Positions 33,702 through 45,503 of a stretch of 64,000 nucleotides of DNA are shown piece after piece. Source of the DNA: Luidia sarsii (taxonomy: Eukaryota; Echinodermata; Asteroidea; Paxillosida; Luidiidae); NCBI GenBank assembly GCA_949987565.1, contig OX465107.1:10297721-10361720 (forward strand). The letters run 5' to 3'. The position numbers were made by a program, and so were the translations under genes. The notes beneath the pieces are model-generated. The model searched no databases. It saw nothing but the letters and a program-made list of their open reading frames with translations, and was not told the origin of the DNA. Each line of letters starts with the position of its first letter. The stretch's first letter is position 1.

Positions 33702-35744
33702 CAGGGTTCTCCCCAGGATTTTTCAGAAGTGTGGGGGATTTTCTTTGTGGTTTATAAACAATATGCGAAGCCATGGGCCCCGGAATTTTTGGACTTTTAG
33801 ATGCTCTCTGCTGCATTTGAGAGCATTTCCTGGGATTTTTAATTACTTTTTCTCAGGAAAAAACATGAAGAGATTTGAAGATTTGTTTTCTTCAGATATT
33901 TATTGACATAAATATTTCAACCAATGACTGTTTTTTCTTTCTGGAGGGTGGAGGCACAAAATTAGTCATTTCAAGATTCAGACGTGGCTGAAGTAATCAA
34001 CGATTCAAACAACTGTTTATTCAGTTTCAATTGAACATAATATTAATAATGAAGTAAAATGCTTCAACCTTTGGTTTATGCCGATCAGACCTGAAACCAT
34101 GAGCTCCATTCAGTTGTAAGGTATCGAAATTCGTAATTTGGGGTCCAATATACAGTATTTGATTGAGGCCCTTGAGACGTGATTTTTTAGCCTACAAAAT
34201 GAAAAAATCTGAGGGAACAATTAAAATCCAACTATATTATTCAAAGATCCTTATGGTGTTCGATTAGAAGAATTAAAGGTTTGGTTTTAAAAGTTGTTTG
34301 AGATGATTGAAGAACTAATTTCGTAGAGCTATGGAGTACGGAGGGAAATTGACCGACATGATCCGTGCAGCAGCAGTATTCTGACCGTGCGCCACGGCCG
34401 ATGTCACTGACAACAACACGGTCAAACCTTGGAGCTTCGTAATTTTAGGCCCACACAGAAAAACAGATTCACGCATGTACACCACCCTGTACATTTTTTT
34501 TTGCAAGGAGGGTATATCGTTTATCTATTTCCCTGTCCGTGAAAAAGTTTCATTTCAAATCCGACGTTTTTTCCATAAAGCCTGTTAAAATACAATCTAT
34601 GTTAAAGTCTAAGGAATTAGGGATGCAAGATTAGGAACAGGATCGATCTCGAAGTGCGAAGACTGGAAAGACGTCACCGTTTACAACGGACGTGCGGCAT
34701 GCCATCTCTAGCCTTCCTCAATGGTACCCGATCCGATCCAAACGCATTCTGGGGCGAATGTGTACCAGCGAATAGGATATGCCACTGGACCGTAGCAGTA
34801 TACACTGTACAGTATACAATCGTGTGCACGGTCACTATACACTGTTTAGCCTTGTAGGATATAGTACAGAATTTTAAATGCTTGTGTGCGCTTGTAAGCA
34901 AACGAAAAAGCTCCACCTTTTCGGAATAATAATCTTAAAAATGCGAACAATATATACACATAATCCGATCGGCTCGTTTTTGACAACGATCAAACCGGCC
35001 TCAGAAGGGCACCACGACCAAAGTATCAATGGGGCACGGCAAGACTGGCTGTCGAATACATGTAACGCATTTCGAAGGGCATCGACGGCACTGGCCACTG
35101 TGAATTTCGAGCCCTGCTTAAATTAATGAAAATATTATTTTTCCGCCATCGTGCGCGAAACAAAACGCGGCAACATGGCAACGAGAAATACCGTCCCCGT
35201 GTGTGGGGTCGATCTTGTAAGTTTTGCGAATGGTGTAGTATAACATTTGAACCTTCGTAAATGTAGGCCCGACTAGCGGAAAACACGAGCGCGTGTGCAT
35301 GTACAGTACATGTGTACACATGTACAGTAGTCAGCACTGTACACTGTATACTGTACGTGTACATGTACTAGGACGTCCATAGCGGAGGGTCAGATTTCAT
35401 GTGACACCGACCACGAGGAACGTTGGGTGCCAATGCATGTACACATGTACACATGTACTGTGTACAGTGTGGCCGTCGCGCGGTGCACAATGCACGCACC
35501 GCTCCTACCGCACGGAAAAATGCAGGACTATAGATCGTTTGCACCGGTTTTTGTACTGCTTTTTCGTCTAGATTTTGCTGGACATGCAAGCTGCATCATT
35601 TAAGATAATTCTAAACCATACTATAATAATTTTATTGTGCGTATCGGGGATGAAAAACTGCGTATCGGCCCGTTTTTTTGCGTATCGGGCAGAAAAAGTT
35701 GCGTATCGGCCCGATACGCACATTTGTACGTGGGGAGAACCCTG
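33702..35744. mobile_element. hAT-like element, CAGGG ends, 2.04 kb
   Basis: Starts CAGGGTTCTCCCCA and ends TGGGGAGAACCCTG, exact inverted 14-bp ends within repeat A. Against repeat A references about 5 bp (AAGAG) is repeated at the junctions, so the expected 8-bp duplication is not intact. The right subterminal region has five GCGTATCGG units. Interior blocks (ATAATAATCTTAAAAATGCG, and a NNTVKP-encoding segment at 34.4 kb) recur in the element at 50640. Confidence 0.8.
35290..35475. repeat. TACATG/TGTACA patches
   Basis: Short clustered units at about 35298-35370 and 35435-35465 inside the hAT-like element. Confidence 0.75.
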
Positions 35745-36259
35745 AAGAGGATTGTGGAGTTTTTTTAAACGTCACAGAAGAAGACATCAACCAGACCAAT
35801 ACGTTTTAAGCATAAATTATGAATGTTTTGAGGAAAGTGTTAGAAGCAGTTTTGAAAAAAAAGAAAAAAGATGAACAACAACAAAATATACAGGGAAGAA
35901 TTTTACAGTGCCACACAGCATTTTGAGTTATTTTAAGAATTTATTTTACGTTTTTGCTGCACTGGGACACCTTACTAAACACCACCGACGAAAATATGTC
36001 ACGGTGCTTACTGCGCGGTGCGCGGCGGACGTCAACAAAACCGGGTAATCTTACGGAAGTGACAGGCTTGATCAACCTTCTCTGATTATTCTAATAGTCT
36101 GTGGTGTGGACAAAGTGATTGAGACCTCTTTTAGTGTGATACTTTCGTCAACATTGGTCAGCTTGAAGAAAAGTCCTTATATCGTCAAAAACCGGTAACT
36201 GGAGGAGTACATGTACACGCATTATGCTTGCACATGTACTGTACATGTATATCACATGT

Positions 36260-36410
36260 ACAGCGTACTTGTTGTATACAGTACAAGTCTGCTCTTCACA
36301 GGGCGATGACCTGCGCGTGCACCACGTGTGTGGACTGTTATTGTGAAATAGCAAATAGCCATCGTGCGGGATATACGTCACAAGACTACATGCTGATTGG
36401 TCGATGCTGA
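36260..36410 (+). repeat. repeat B short copy
   Basis: Matches the outer end of repeat B (GGGCGATGACCTGCGCG region) in the orientation of the 12617 copy, joined at both sides to other repeats. Confidence 0.75.
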
Positions 36411-36660
36411 AGGCTGCAAACAAATTTCAGAGAGGAAATATATGAGACAAATCATAGCTTCAGTAGTTTTTTGAATACTGATGATATTTATGAGGAAAAA
36501 AAGATTTTAAAAATTCACAACCATGGAATTGGAGCACACGCTATTCCTTATAGAGTTAGATTTTTGACAATTATGGTCGGAGAAAATCGGTACACTGGTT
36601 CCCGACTGGTTCAGTGACACCTGTTCCCGGTTTTGAAAATAACCGGGATGTCGAAGCGCT
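36404..36660 (+). repeat. partial copy of the 21035 hAT-like element
   Basis: Direct match to about 22034-22275, with the ACCGGTTCCCG-type block mutated in several places. Confidence 0.8.
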
Positions 36661-36956
36661 AACTAAAGCGTTGCCGTAACTGCTGTACTTGGACCTTACA
36701 GTCACCCGATCCTCCAAAATTTCGGACTAGAATTATTCTGTATAATGAGCGACAGGCCAACCATATCCACAGCTTGAGTGAGACACTCTGTTAGTCAACA
36801 CGCTCTCAATTTTTAGACAGCTTACAGACACATTTATTTATTAATTTTTCAAATTATCATGTTAATACATGGAGGCTTCATATTTTTGTGTACTGTATTT
36901 CGGGAGTAATTTTCTTCATCTTTTCATTCAAGGTGATTATATATTTTCAATCATAC

Positions 36957-37182
36957 AGTTCATGTCATGCCAAGCCATGTCCAAGGAAGTCTTTGGCCCT
37001 GTCCTAGATTTCACCAAGTCTGCCCGCTTCCGTAAAAAAAAAAATTATTTCTGGCGAGGGTGTATGAAATGTGTCGGTGGAGCCTTCTTCTGTGTTGGTC
37101 AAAACTTATGCCACAAAGGAACACAACATCTTGTACTGTTAGTGAAGTCTGATTTTGATTCAAAGAGAGTTTGCCCTGCTTG
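36957..37182 (+). CDS. candidate Cys-rich terminal exon
   Basis: An acceptor-like TCAATCATACAG precedes a frame encoding MSKEVFGPVLDFTKSARFRK, then a cluster GCMKCVGGAFFCVGQNLC, and a stop after KRVCPA. The Cys pattern suggests a zinc-binding module such as those at the C-terminus of several transposases, but I cannot assign it. An 11-A run at about 37037 interrupts it and could hide a frameshift. Confidence 0.35.
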
Positions 37183-37249
37183 ACAATGACATATTAATTA
37201 CATAAACACTGAATACTCGGTACTTTGCCGATGCCTGATGAACAAAAGA

Positions 37250-37320
37250 ATCAGGCAGCTCGGGCGGGATTCAAACCCGCGACTCCCGCTTTCTAGTACA
37301 GACGTCTTCATTTTTGATCA
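37250..37320 (-). mobile_element. tRNA-like SINE fragment
   Basis: On the minus strand a box B GGGTTTGAATCCC sits 3' of a helix-like CTGTACTAGAAAGCGGGAG. No full cloverleaf can be drawn, so it is not called as a tRNA gene. Confidence 0.5.
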
Positions 37321-37484
37321 GTCGATGCATTCTTTCTAATCTGAATTTTGTAACATTCTGCCTGTAGTCTCCCCCATGGAAAAAATATAAGAAACAAATA
37401 TATCTAGCTACTGTGTACCTACATATTTGTGAGCTGTGACATACTTAATTGTTGATTTGTTTATGTTATTTGATCTTTTGACAG

Positions 37485-37670
37485 CAAAAATGGAAAACAA
37501 AGAAGCAGCCTTAGTAACAACAGTGACAGCAGTGGTGATTCAGAATCCAGTGAAAATTATTCAAGTTCAGGTGACAGTAATGCCAATTCCAGCAATACTA
37601 GATGTTTACATGTAGTTCCTTCATCAAATCCAGAAGAAGACCCTCCGGATGTACATGGTCAAGAGAAAAG
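37485..37670 (+). CDS. candidate exon 4, Ser-rich unknown protein
   Basis: TCTTTTGACAG precedes and GTACGT follows. It is 186 bp and starts and ends after the second codon base. It encodes a Ser/Asn/Asp-rich low-complexity sequence (SNNSDSSGDSESSENYSSSG) followed by PSSNPEEDPPDVHGQEKR. Likely a disordered segment of a nuclear protein or transposase. Same phase as exons 2, 5 and 6. Confidence 0.6.
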
Positions 37671-37754
37671 GTACGTTTGAAATTATGGACCACTATTGTA
37701 AATGTCATAGCATGAAGTGCTTATACATTATAGTGATACAACTTTTGAAAAATT

Positions 37755-37884
37755 GGCAAAGAAAACTTTGACTGGACCAGGACTTGTACCCGAGACCCCT
37801 GGACTAACGTACCAGTGCTCTTCCATCTGAGCTGTCAAGCCCTTAGATGGTGGCCTCCCAAATAGTCAACTAGTCTTTGCCTGG
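37755..37884 (-). mobile_element. tRNA-derived SINE (minus copy)
   Basis: Reverse copy of the SINE at 38523-38662. It includes box A-like AGCTCAGATGG and box B-like GGGTACAAGTCC on the minus strand. It lies head to tail across the TTAA MITE from its mirror copy. Confidence 0.8.
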
Positions 37885-37907
37885 GTGGGGGCGCCAGTCA
37901 GAAGCAA

Positions 37908-38462
37908 TTAACCACTTTGCAGGAACCTCCGAAATCAGAGCTCTGTTGGTTTGCTTATGCGACGGGGCCCTCCGAATCTGGGCACCAGTATTGTCCACAT
38001 TTCAAACAAAGACTCTTTTTAGCAATAGAACAAAGAAATACAAATCAGTACAAAGACCCTTTTTGACGCAAGTTGCCACATGAATTGCAAGATTAGCAGC
38101 AGTAATAGTGCAATTGTGGGACCTTTACTGTGGATGATCGAGGGATACTATGCTGTGCTGAAAGCACGCGGGGACATTGTGTTGCCGTACACACACACAC
38201 ACACGTCCGTTACGCTCCATTGATGACGTACAATGGGCCCTTTTTCAAATGGATAATCTCTTGACAAAAGCCATAACAATGTCCGAATTGTGCCAGGTTT
38301 TACTCTCTGGTACCCATAGTATACCGTGTATACCCTTATTGATTTATTTCACAGAAATATATTGTTCTGATTGTTTTAGCAAGATTTGAAATTGATGCAT
38401 TGTACAAAAACCCTGTATGGCAGTCTCAGGCACTGTAAAACCACCCGGCGCGAAGTGGTTAA
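37908..38462. mobile_element. TTAA MITE, copy 1 (555 bp)
   Basis: TTAA at both ends, then CCACTTTGC on the left and CCGGCGCGAAGTGG on the right, the left end being mutated. The interior is the reverse of the MITE at 51077. A (CA)n run lies at about 38190. TTAA with CC-starting ends fits a piggyBac-type MITE. Confidence 0.82.
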
Positions 38463-38522
38463 ACCATTATTTATATTTGATTATTCATTAACCAAAATTA
38501 GTGGTTGAATTGCTTCTTCCTC

Positions 38523-38690
38523 TACCCCGGCAAAGACTAGTTGACTAATTGGGAGGTCGCCATCTAAGGGCTGGATAGCTCAGATGGAAAAACACTGGTA
38601 CGTTAGTCCAGAGGTCTCGGGTTCAAGTCCCGGTCCAGTCAAAGTTTTCTGTGCCAATTTTTCAAATTGTTCAAAAGTTTTTCAGTCAGT
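38523..38690 (+). mobile_element. tRNA-derived SINE (best copy)
   Basis: GGCTGGATAGCTCAGATGG (box A at 38575-38586) and GGTTCAAGTCC (box B at 38619-38629) are followed by a body AGTCAAAGTTTTCTGTGCC. The anticodon-loop position reads CGT, suggesting a tRNA-Thr-like origin, although stem pairing is imperfect. Copies are at 37755 and 11505. Confidence 0.82.
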
Positions 38691-39508
38691 TTTTCCTTGG
38701 TTTGATATAATTTGTTTTTGTTTGAAATTAATTGGAAACAAATTACAGTGAACCACTTTCATAATATAAACATAGTTTAAATTAGACCTTTGTTAAGAAA
38801 TGCATATATCATTCACATTTCTGAGTTTTCGACATCAGAAAATAAATGCTACAGGTACATGTAAATATGATAATTGAACTGAGAAAATTTCTTTTTGAAT
38901 CAGTCTAGTATTACATTAGGTGTGAACATTTGCAACAATAATTTGTCTTGCAATATGTACATCTTGTTGGCAATACAAACTCAAATTAATCATTACTTTA
39001 TATTATGCGCTTTAAAAGTGCGTTTCTAAATCCTGAGCCTTGTTTGTGATGTTTGGTGCTGGGTCTCTGCTATTACCCTAATTTTCTGAAACACTCTACA
39101 AATGTTTTGCTGCATCCCTTACACCACTCTTTATTGGGCTTCACACCTCTTGTGATGTCAGCAGGCATTTGAATTGTAAGAATTCCAGGAAAATTTCACC
39201 AAACAGTCAAGGTACATGTACATGCATAACTCACTGCCATGCAAGACAGTCTGCAGGCTTCAGTGTGTGAATTTATTAGCCTCCTGATACTTTGTCTTTC
39301 CAGTTATTGAAAAATAAACCCAAACCAGGATTGCTTTTAATAGGTATTCTCCAAAGCTTTTGATAAGAATTTCATCTTTTTGCAGCGAATTTCTTGAAAG
39401 GACCTCCAAATAAACACTTCATTGTTGGTGATTTTCTTTGATTTTACCTCTTAACAAAAATTAAGTTTGCTTCCCTTTCTGTATTTGTTGTTGTGAACAC
39501 ACTTACAG
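38691..39508. other. intron-like sequence, no gene seen
   Basis: AT-rich, without repeat matches noticed. It ends in the acceptor of the exon at 39509. Confidence 0.4.
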
Positions 39509-39715
39509 ATTGAAAGGATTATCTGATTTGAAAGATCAATCACCAGAACGAGAGAAAAGTGCATCACAGCCAAGATATAGGTCTCCCATTGAACATCTTC
39601 AGATGAAGGCTGCTTCTAAAAGATCTGAAGATGAACTTTCGATTGGTCCTGAAGATAAAGATATGTATGAGGAGGAGGATGTGCAAAAGAAATCTGAACA
39701 GAGAAAATTGAGCAG
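39509..39715 (+). CDS. candidate exon 5, charged unknown protein
   Basis: CACACTTACAG precedes and GTAATT follows. The 207 bp begin and end after the second codon base. It encodes LKGLSDLKDQSPEREKSASQ and later DMYEEEDVQKKSEQRKLSR, a charged segment likely to be disordered or helical. No domain is recognised. In series with exons at 37485 and 46472. Confidence 0.62.
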
Positions 39716-40053
39716 GTAATTTATGATTTTTGTGACATCAAACAAAGTCTGCTTTTGTTTGTTAAACAGAGCAGCTATAGAGCATCTCTTACTTTTTCTT
39801 TCTTAGGGCCTTTCTTACCTTTAAAATGGAAGAATGGTACAAAATGGCCTTGATAAATTGTACATGTATCTAACCACTCATCGATTTTGTGTACAAAGTC
39901 TATGGGCAAAACAATAATATTTTAACATCAATGAAATTATTTAAGTTCCTTCTTTGAATTGGGCTTTTTGCGTGGTGTAAATTTGATGAGGATAAGAGAT
40001 TGCCAAATAACTAAACTTTGCCTTCAAGTACAATGTATAATGTATAATGTACA

Positions 40054-41190
40054 GTGTCTAATCCCACCGACACTCATCAATATCTCCATGCCTCCAGTTG
40101 TCACCCCAGACACTGTAAGACTGGTATAGCTTACAGCCAGGCCCTCAGATTGAGGCGCATATGTTCCAATGAGTCTGACTTTCGCCGCCATACACGTGTA
40201 TTGGCCAGTAACTTGGTTGCTAGAGGCTATAGTTCTCGCCAAGTGAAGAACTCCATTGCCAAAGTCTATTCCATTCCCAGAAGTTCGGCACTAAAACAAA
40301 AGCCACCAGGTCCCAAGGATAAGCCCAAGAATCCCTTAGTTACTTCCTACCACCCTTCTCTTCCTCCTCTCAGGAAGATAACTAAGGAAAACCACCATAT
40401 CCTCCACACTTCAGATCGTCTGGCTGATGCCATTCCAAATCCGCCTGTTTTGGCTTTCAGGCGCCCCCGTAACCTGCGTGACTTAATTGTCCGAGCAGAG
40501 GTTCCCCCTTTGGACTCTTCACCTCCAACTAAATTTGGTACATTTAAGTGTACCTCGAAATGCATTGTTTGCAAGACATATGTCAGGGAAATAGACTCTT
40601 TCAATGGACATTCTTCTGGAACTACCCACACGACCTATGGCTGTATCACGTGCACTACCTCCAACATCATATACCTCATCTCTTGTAGAGTTTGTAATAT
40701 TCAGTATGTTGGCGAGACCAAAAACACCCTCAAAAAACGAATCTATGGCCATAGGTCTACTATCAAAACTGGTAAAATGGACACCCCTGTTGGGTATCAC
40801 TTCAATCTCCCTGATCATTCGATATCAGATATGAGCGTACTGGGCATAGAATCACTTAGTCACCGTAGTAATGCTGTCCGTCTTAGCCGTAAGAAAATGA
40901 CGATGAAGCGTCTTCGGACTATTCAACCACATGGTCTCAACATCCAGGAGGGTAATGACTAACACCATGCAGCTTTCTGATAATCCTTCTTTTGTGTTCA
41001 GTCCTTCCCACTTCTCTCTTTGATCTTTCCCCCTCTTCTCACTAATCCCTACCCTACTCCTTGCCCTTCCCTTTGATCTCTCCCTACCAGCTTCACTCTT
41101 TGTCCTCTGTTTCTCATCCGTGTCCTATTCACTCTCTCCCCCTTCGTTCATGTACATGTTGTATCTGTTTTGTCCTTGTCACTCTGCCAG
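40054..41190 (+). mobile_element. Penelope-like element, 3' half with GIY-YIG ORF
   Basis: A 302-codon frame (40054-40962) holds the end of the reverse transcriptase-connected region (HPRHCKTGIAYSQALRLRR) and a full GIY-YIG endonuclease: Cys motif C166-x3-C170-x2-C173, IIYLISC at 205-211, YVGET at 218-222, Arg229, His233. PLEs join RT and GIY-YIG in one protein that nicks target DNA for priming. The RT itself is absent: the copy begins near 40054. The 3' untranslated part stops at 41190, before the usual GAAACGTC terminus, so this copy is cut at both ends. Confidence 0.92.
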
Positions 41191-42587
41191 TGTGTCTAGC
41201 ATGAGATCGATCGATTTTTTTTAGCTAACTTCATTGTCTGCACCTGGCCCCAGCATTGCAATAAAATGTTACATGGAGGAACAAATAAAGACTCAATCAT
41301 GCTGAGGGTTTCGCGGCCGATCCTGTTTGGATCGAAAAGTTCGTTCAAAACATTGCGCAACACTGCGGCTGTGAAGCTAGTTGTGTGCACGGTACGGATG
41401 TACATGTACGATATGTGTATGTACATGTACATGTACATATAGTACATGTACATATAGAAAAAACAGTCCGTGGCTATGTGCCTTCATACAATGTGCACTT
41501 GCTGGGAGGAGTGCGCACGCAGCTTGCTACTGCTAGCCAACTTGACCTTACTTCGTGCGCAATAATTATTGTTCTTGAAAACTGCCATCATGATCGTAAC
41601 GTCAATCAGACAATTCGCAATGCGCGTGCTGAGCTGAGAGCAACACTGATAGTGGTAAACATATGCCTCCGTGTAAATGATAGCACAGTACCAGCGATAC
41701 GAATATAACCTCTGACCTCACATGCAAATACGGTGAAGCAAGGGACTTTTGCGACCGCGCTGCGTTGTACCGTGTAAATGTCTGCGATCAAATCGCAAAC
41801 GACCATTGCGCCGGACGTGCATTTTCAGTGCTCGTGTAAAAAGGGCTTAAATGATACATATACACATTGTAGCTCCATCCAATGTCCTAGGTGAGTTTTA
41901 AAATTACGTATTTTGATGACATGATTATTCCTTAACATTTTGGCCCAAAGTGAAGTTTCTGAGCTCTGTACTTGATGGATAGAAAAAGAAAAGTCAGAAA
42001 AATCTGTAATTGTTGTCCAATTATGAAATATGCACAAATCACTGTCGTGACTGTCTGATGTTGATATGACTTGCAACACTTGACAATCAAGCTTAATTGT
42101 GAGTTGACCAAGGGAGGTGAACACCATCTTATTCCGTTTGGTCTCATTTGTTTGCTTCAATGTTAAACATGCACATTAATGATTGTATGAGGAAATATGT
42201 TACTACTGGTTGCACCAATACTACATTACTTAGGATGGGGTTTGATGTGTTTGAATGTACATACTGTAGCCATCATACATGAACATGTATGCAGGCTTTC
42301 TGCACTGCTTGCAGGGCATCCTGCAAGAGGATACTCAGTCATTTGCAACATGGCCCCTTTAATGACTTTCTGAGTTCTGACCCTTCACTGTATTAACACT
42401 ATAATGAAAAATTCTAAAAAACATCCTACCTATTGTTGTCTTAAAACGATTTCCAGTGACATATAGTACTGTATAATCCACTTCGGCAAATGTTGGGTGA
42501 AGTTACAAGTAATGAAGATTCCATGAAATTTGGACATGGACCTAACAAACATCTGAATTCAAAATTGGGCCCTCTCTCATACAGTTT
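41191..42587. other. non-coding stretch with short TACATG array
   Basis: TACATG units at about 41396-41455. The 107- and 111-codon ORFs here show no domain or splice support. Confidence 0.4.
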
Positions 42588-43045
42588 TAAAGAAGAATGA
42601 AACCCAGAGAAAAATGTTGGCTTATCTGATTGGACGTTAAAAACAACTTATAATTACCTATGTTCTACTCGCCTACGAGTTTTATGAAGAGGGAAAATCA
42701 TGGAATTCGGTGGTTGAATTCGCGTACCTGCAAACCACCATCATTTCGAATGGCCCGCCAGTCACTGTTGGGGGTATGACATCGCAACGGAAAACTCCTG
42801 CATGGGCCCACACGGATGTACCCCTGACTATACTGTTTGTATACACTCGCGAGCTGAACGATGGTGTACTGCCAGGCTTTTGGATGTCAAAATGACAGCG
42901 AGAAAAAGCTGGGGAAATCTTTCCATGTATAGTTCCCAACAAGGACAAGAGACCTGAGTTGTTCAGGAGGAGGGCTGTGGCCATCAAAGTTAAGAAATGT
43001 CTCAAAGTCAGCTACGAATACAGTTGAAATGACGGGATTTGTAGC
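42588..43045 (+). repeat. THAP-containing inverted repeat, left arm
   Basis: Matched in reverse by 43428-43898 with moderate divergence, so older than the 23-kb repeat. It carries a THAP-like start at 42861 (MVYCQAFGCQN) that is soon frameshifted and stopped. Confidence 0.82.
42861..43030 (+). pseudogene. THAP domain, degenerate copy
   Basis: Starts MVYCQAFGCQND like the intact frame on the other arm, but the frame breaks soon after SEKKLG. Later parts of the domain are recognisable in other frames. Confidence 0.6.
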
Positions 43046-43414
43046 ATGGTGATTGCGTATAGTCTCGATCTACAAGCACTTTTACACACACGTGTAGCGA
43101 AGCTGTGTGTAGCTTATTGAGGGTCAGGGGTCATGCACTTCCCTGAAACCTAACTGCACACATAGCATGCAGCGCATGGTATGCATGCTCACAATACTAG
43201 TGCTAGGACAACTTGTTGCGGTCAGCGACCAGGGAATAAACAGTGATGGCGCCTGGAGTCGCGTCGCCGATAGCGTGCAAATTGCAGCACAAATGAAAAT
43301 AAGGCACGGTATGTATATCCCCCCTTCTTCCTCCATGGTAACATATATGTACGGCATGTTCCTTCAGTATCTTCTTGGCTTTGAGCCAGTGAGTTTGGCC
43401 AGCAATCCTCCCAA

Positions 43415-43621
43415 CTAATCCTCCTCGGTGAAGTGATCGCTACAAATCACGTCATTTCGACTGTATTTGTAGCCGACTTTGAGAAATTTCTCAACTTTGA
43501 TGGCTGCAGCCCACTTCCTAAACAACCCAGGTCTCTTGTCCTTGTTGGGAACTGCATGGAAATAATTCCCCAGCTTTTTCCCGCTGGTGTTTTGACATCC
43601 AAAAGCCTGGCAGTACACCAT
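43415..43621 (-). CDS. THAP-type zinc finger, 68 codons
   Basis: The frame begins MVYCQAFGCQNTSGKK and carries the THAP signature: Cys4-x4-Cys9, Trp37, then Cys60-x2-His63 in ICSDHF. THAP domains are DNA-binding C2CH fingers of transcription factors and of P-element and Kolobok-type transposases. The final AVP box is missing because a stop follows TEED; an intron could remove it, but no clear donor is seen. Its inverted partner is broken. It could be the first exon of a THAP gene or a transposase fragment. Confidence 0.75.
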   Translation of the reverse strand: MVYCQAFGCQNTSGKKLGNYFHAVPNKDKRPGLFRKWAAAIKVEKFLKVGYKYSRNDVICSDHFTEED

Positions 43622-43898
43622 CTTTCAGCTCGCGAGTGTTTAACTGCACGCGGTATACACAATGTACATTATATACAAGTACAATGTAGCAGGGGTACAT
43701 CCGTCCGTGCCCATACGGGAGTTGTCCATCATTATGTCATACCCCTGCAGTGACTGGCGGGCCATTCGAAAAGATGGCGGTTTGCGGGAACGCGAATTCG
43801 ACCATGCGAATTCCACGATTTTTCCCTCTTTATGAAACTCGTAGGTGAGTAGCACATAGATAAGCCAACATTTTTTTCTGGGTTTCATTCTTCTTTAA
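43428..43898 (-). repeat. THAP-containing inverted repeat, right arm
   Basis: Partner of 42588-43045, separated by about 380 bp. It includes the ORF start and about 280 bp upstream of it. Confidence 0.82.
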
Positions 43899-44084
43899 TT
43901 TTAAATACACGAAAAACTACCTCTTTTTCACTTGATTTCATGAACAAAACCCACCGAAAACATCCAGAAAAACGTTGTCTGCTACAAAAACGTTGCGCCA
44001 AAAAGTGTGTTCATTGGTCTCGGTCTCCCCTACAATGAAATTGATCAATCCAAATCTCCCTTGTGTTGCCCATGTGGTATTGTA

Positions 44085-44141
44085 TTTCTATAGTGTGTGT
44101 GCATGCATGGTGCATGCATGACACACACACACACACACAGA
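44085..44141. repeat. GT/AC microsatellite pair
   Basis: TGTGTGTGCATGCATGG faces an (AC)n run, so the locus can fold back. Confidence 0.75.
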
Positions 44142-44189
44142 TCTTTGCTTGTTTGGGGCCAAAAGTTTTCATCAAGAATGATGATTGAA

Positions 44190-44340
44190 AATGTGCCTTG
44201 GAAGTAATTTTTCCTCCTCACAAAAATTGTATTGGAAAAGACGTGTCTGCCTAAAATTACGATGTTCTGCGGTTTGACCGTGTTATTGTTAGCGACGTTG
44301 GCCATGGCACAGGGTAAAAAAACTGCTCTACTTCACCGGA
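44190..44340 (-). repeat. fragment shared with hAT-like elements
   Basis: On the minus strand a NNNTVKPQNIVILG-encoding segment matches parts of the elements at 34.4 kb and 53.1 kb. It is a third, isolated copy of that core. Confidence 0.6.
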
Positions 44341-44409
44341 TCTTGTCACTATTTTCCCTCCGTAATAAGTACTATTAATCTCATCACACATATTTTTTAA
44401 CAAAAAAAC

Positions 44410-45503
44410 ACTTAAAATTTAGTGGGCCTGACGTTTCGATCCTAGCAGGACCTTTCTCAAAGGCAGAGTGACAAGGACAAAACAGATACATGTACACGAA
44501 GGAAGGGGGAAGAGAGTGAATAGGACACGGATGAGAAACAAAGGACAAAGAGTAAAGCTGGTAGGGAGGGATCAAAGGGAAGGGCAGAGAGTAGGGTAGG
44601 GATTAGTGAGAAGGGGGGGGGGGGTGAAAGATCAAAGAGAGAAGTGTGGAGGAGCGAACACAAAAGAAGGATTAAGCTGCATGGTGTCAGTCATTACCCT
44701 CCTGGATGTTGAGACCATGTGGTTGAATAGTCCGAAGACGCTTCATTCACATTTTCTCACAGCTAAGACGGACAGCATTACTACGATGACCAAGGGATTC
44801 TATGCCCAGTACACTCATATCTGATATCGAATGATCAGGGAGATTGAAGTGATACCCAACAGTGGTGTCCATTTTACTGGTTTTGATTGTGGACCTATGG
44901 CCATAGATACATTTTTTGAGGGTGTTTTTGGTCTCGCCAACATACTGAACATTACAAACTCTACAAGAGATGAGGTATATATGATGTTTGAGGTAGTGCA
45001 TGTGATACAGCCATAGGTCGTGTGGGTAGTTCCAGGAGAATGTCCATTGAAAGAGTCTATTTCCTTGACATGTTTCTTGCAAACAATGCATTTCAAGGTA
45101 CACTTAAATGTACCAAATTTAGTGGGAGGTGAAGAGTCCAAAGGGGGAACCTCTGCTTGAACAATTAAGTCACGCAGGTTACGGGGCGCCTGAAATTTGG
45201 CGCGAATTTGGAATGGCATCAGCCAGACGATCCGAAATGTGGAGAATATGGTGGTTTTCCCTAGTTATCTTCCTGAGAGGAGGAAGAGAAGGGTGGTAGG
45301 AAGTAACTAAGGGAACCTTGGGCTTGTCCTTTGGACCTGGTTGCTTTTGTTTAGTGCCGTACTTCTGGGAATGGAATAGACTTTAGCAATGGAGTTCTTC
45401 ACTTGGCGAGAACTATAGTCTCTAGCAACCAAGTTACTGGCCAATACACGTGTATGGCGGCGAAAGTCCGACTCATTGGAACATACAGTGTATGCGCCTC
45501 AAA
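44410..45503 (-). mobile_element. Penelope-like element, minus strand, 3' half
   Basis: Reverse copy covering the same region as 40054-41190 and extending to the full 3' terminus (GTGGGCCTGACGTTTC at about 44422 on the plus strand). The endonuclease region is present but split by frame disruptions, and a 10-G run replaces part of the pyrimidine tract. The 5' limit is near 45503. Confidence 0.88.

Larger units (their letters stand above)
33537..36206 (+). mobile_element. repeat A copy 5, 5'-truncated and interrupted
   Basis: Internal and 3' parts of repeat A at 33537-33701 and 35745-36206, ending ACTGGAGGA. It lies directly after the duplication at 29553 and is split by the element at 33702. 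Confidence 0.82.

Noticed and set aside
37250..37320. tRNA gene
   Set aside because: Box B-like sequence only; no acceptor stem or D arm can be built. The same applies to the box B-like site at 49007 and to the SINEs at 11505, 37755 and 38523.
40054..40962. Resident GIY-YIG nuclease gene
   Set aside because: Same sequence occurs in other truncated copies (26.2 and 44.7 kb), each followed by the same pyrimidine-rich 3' end, so it is PLE sequence.
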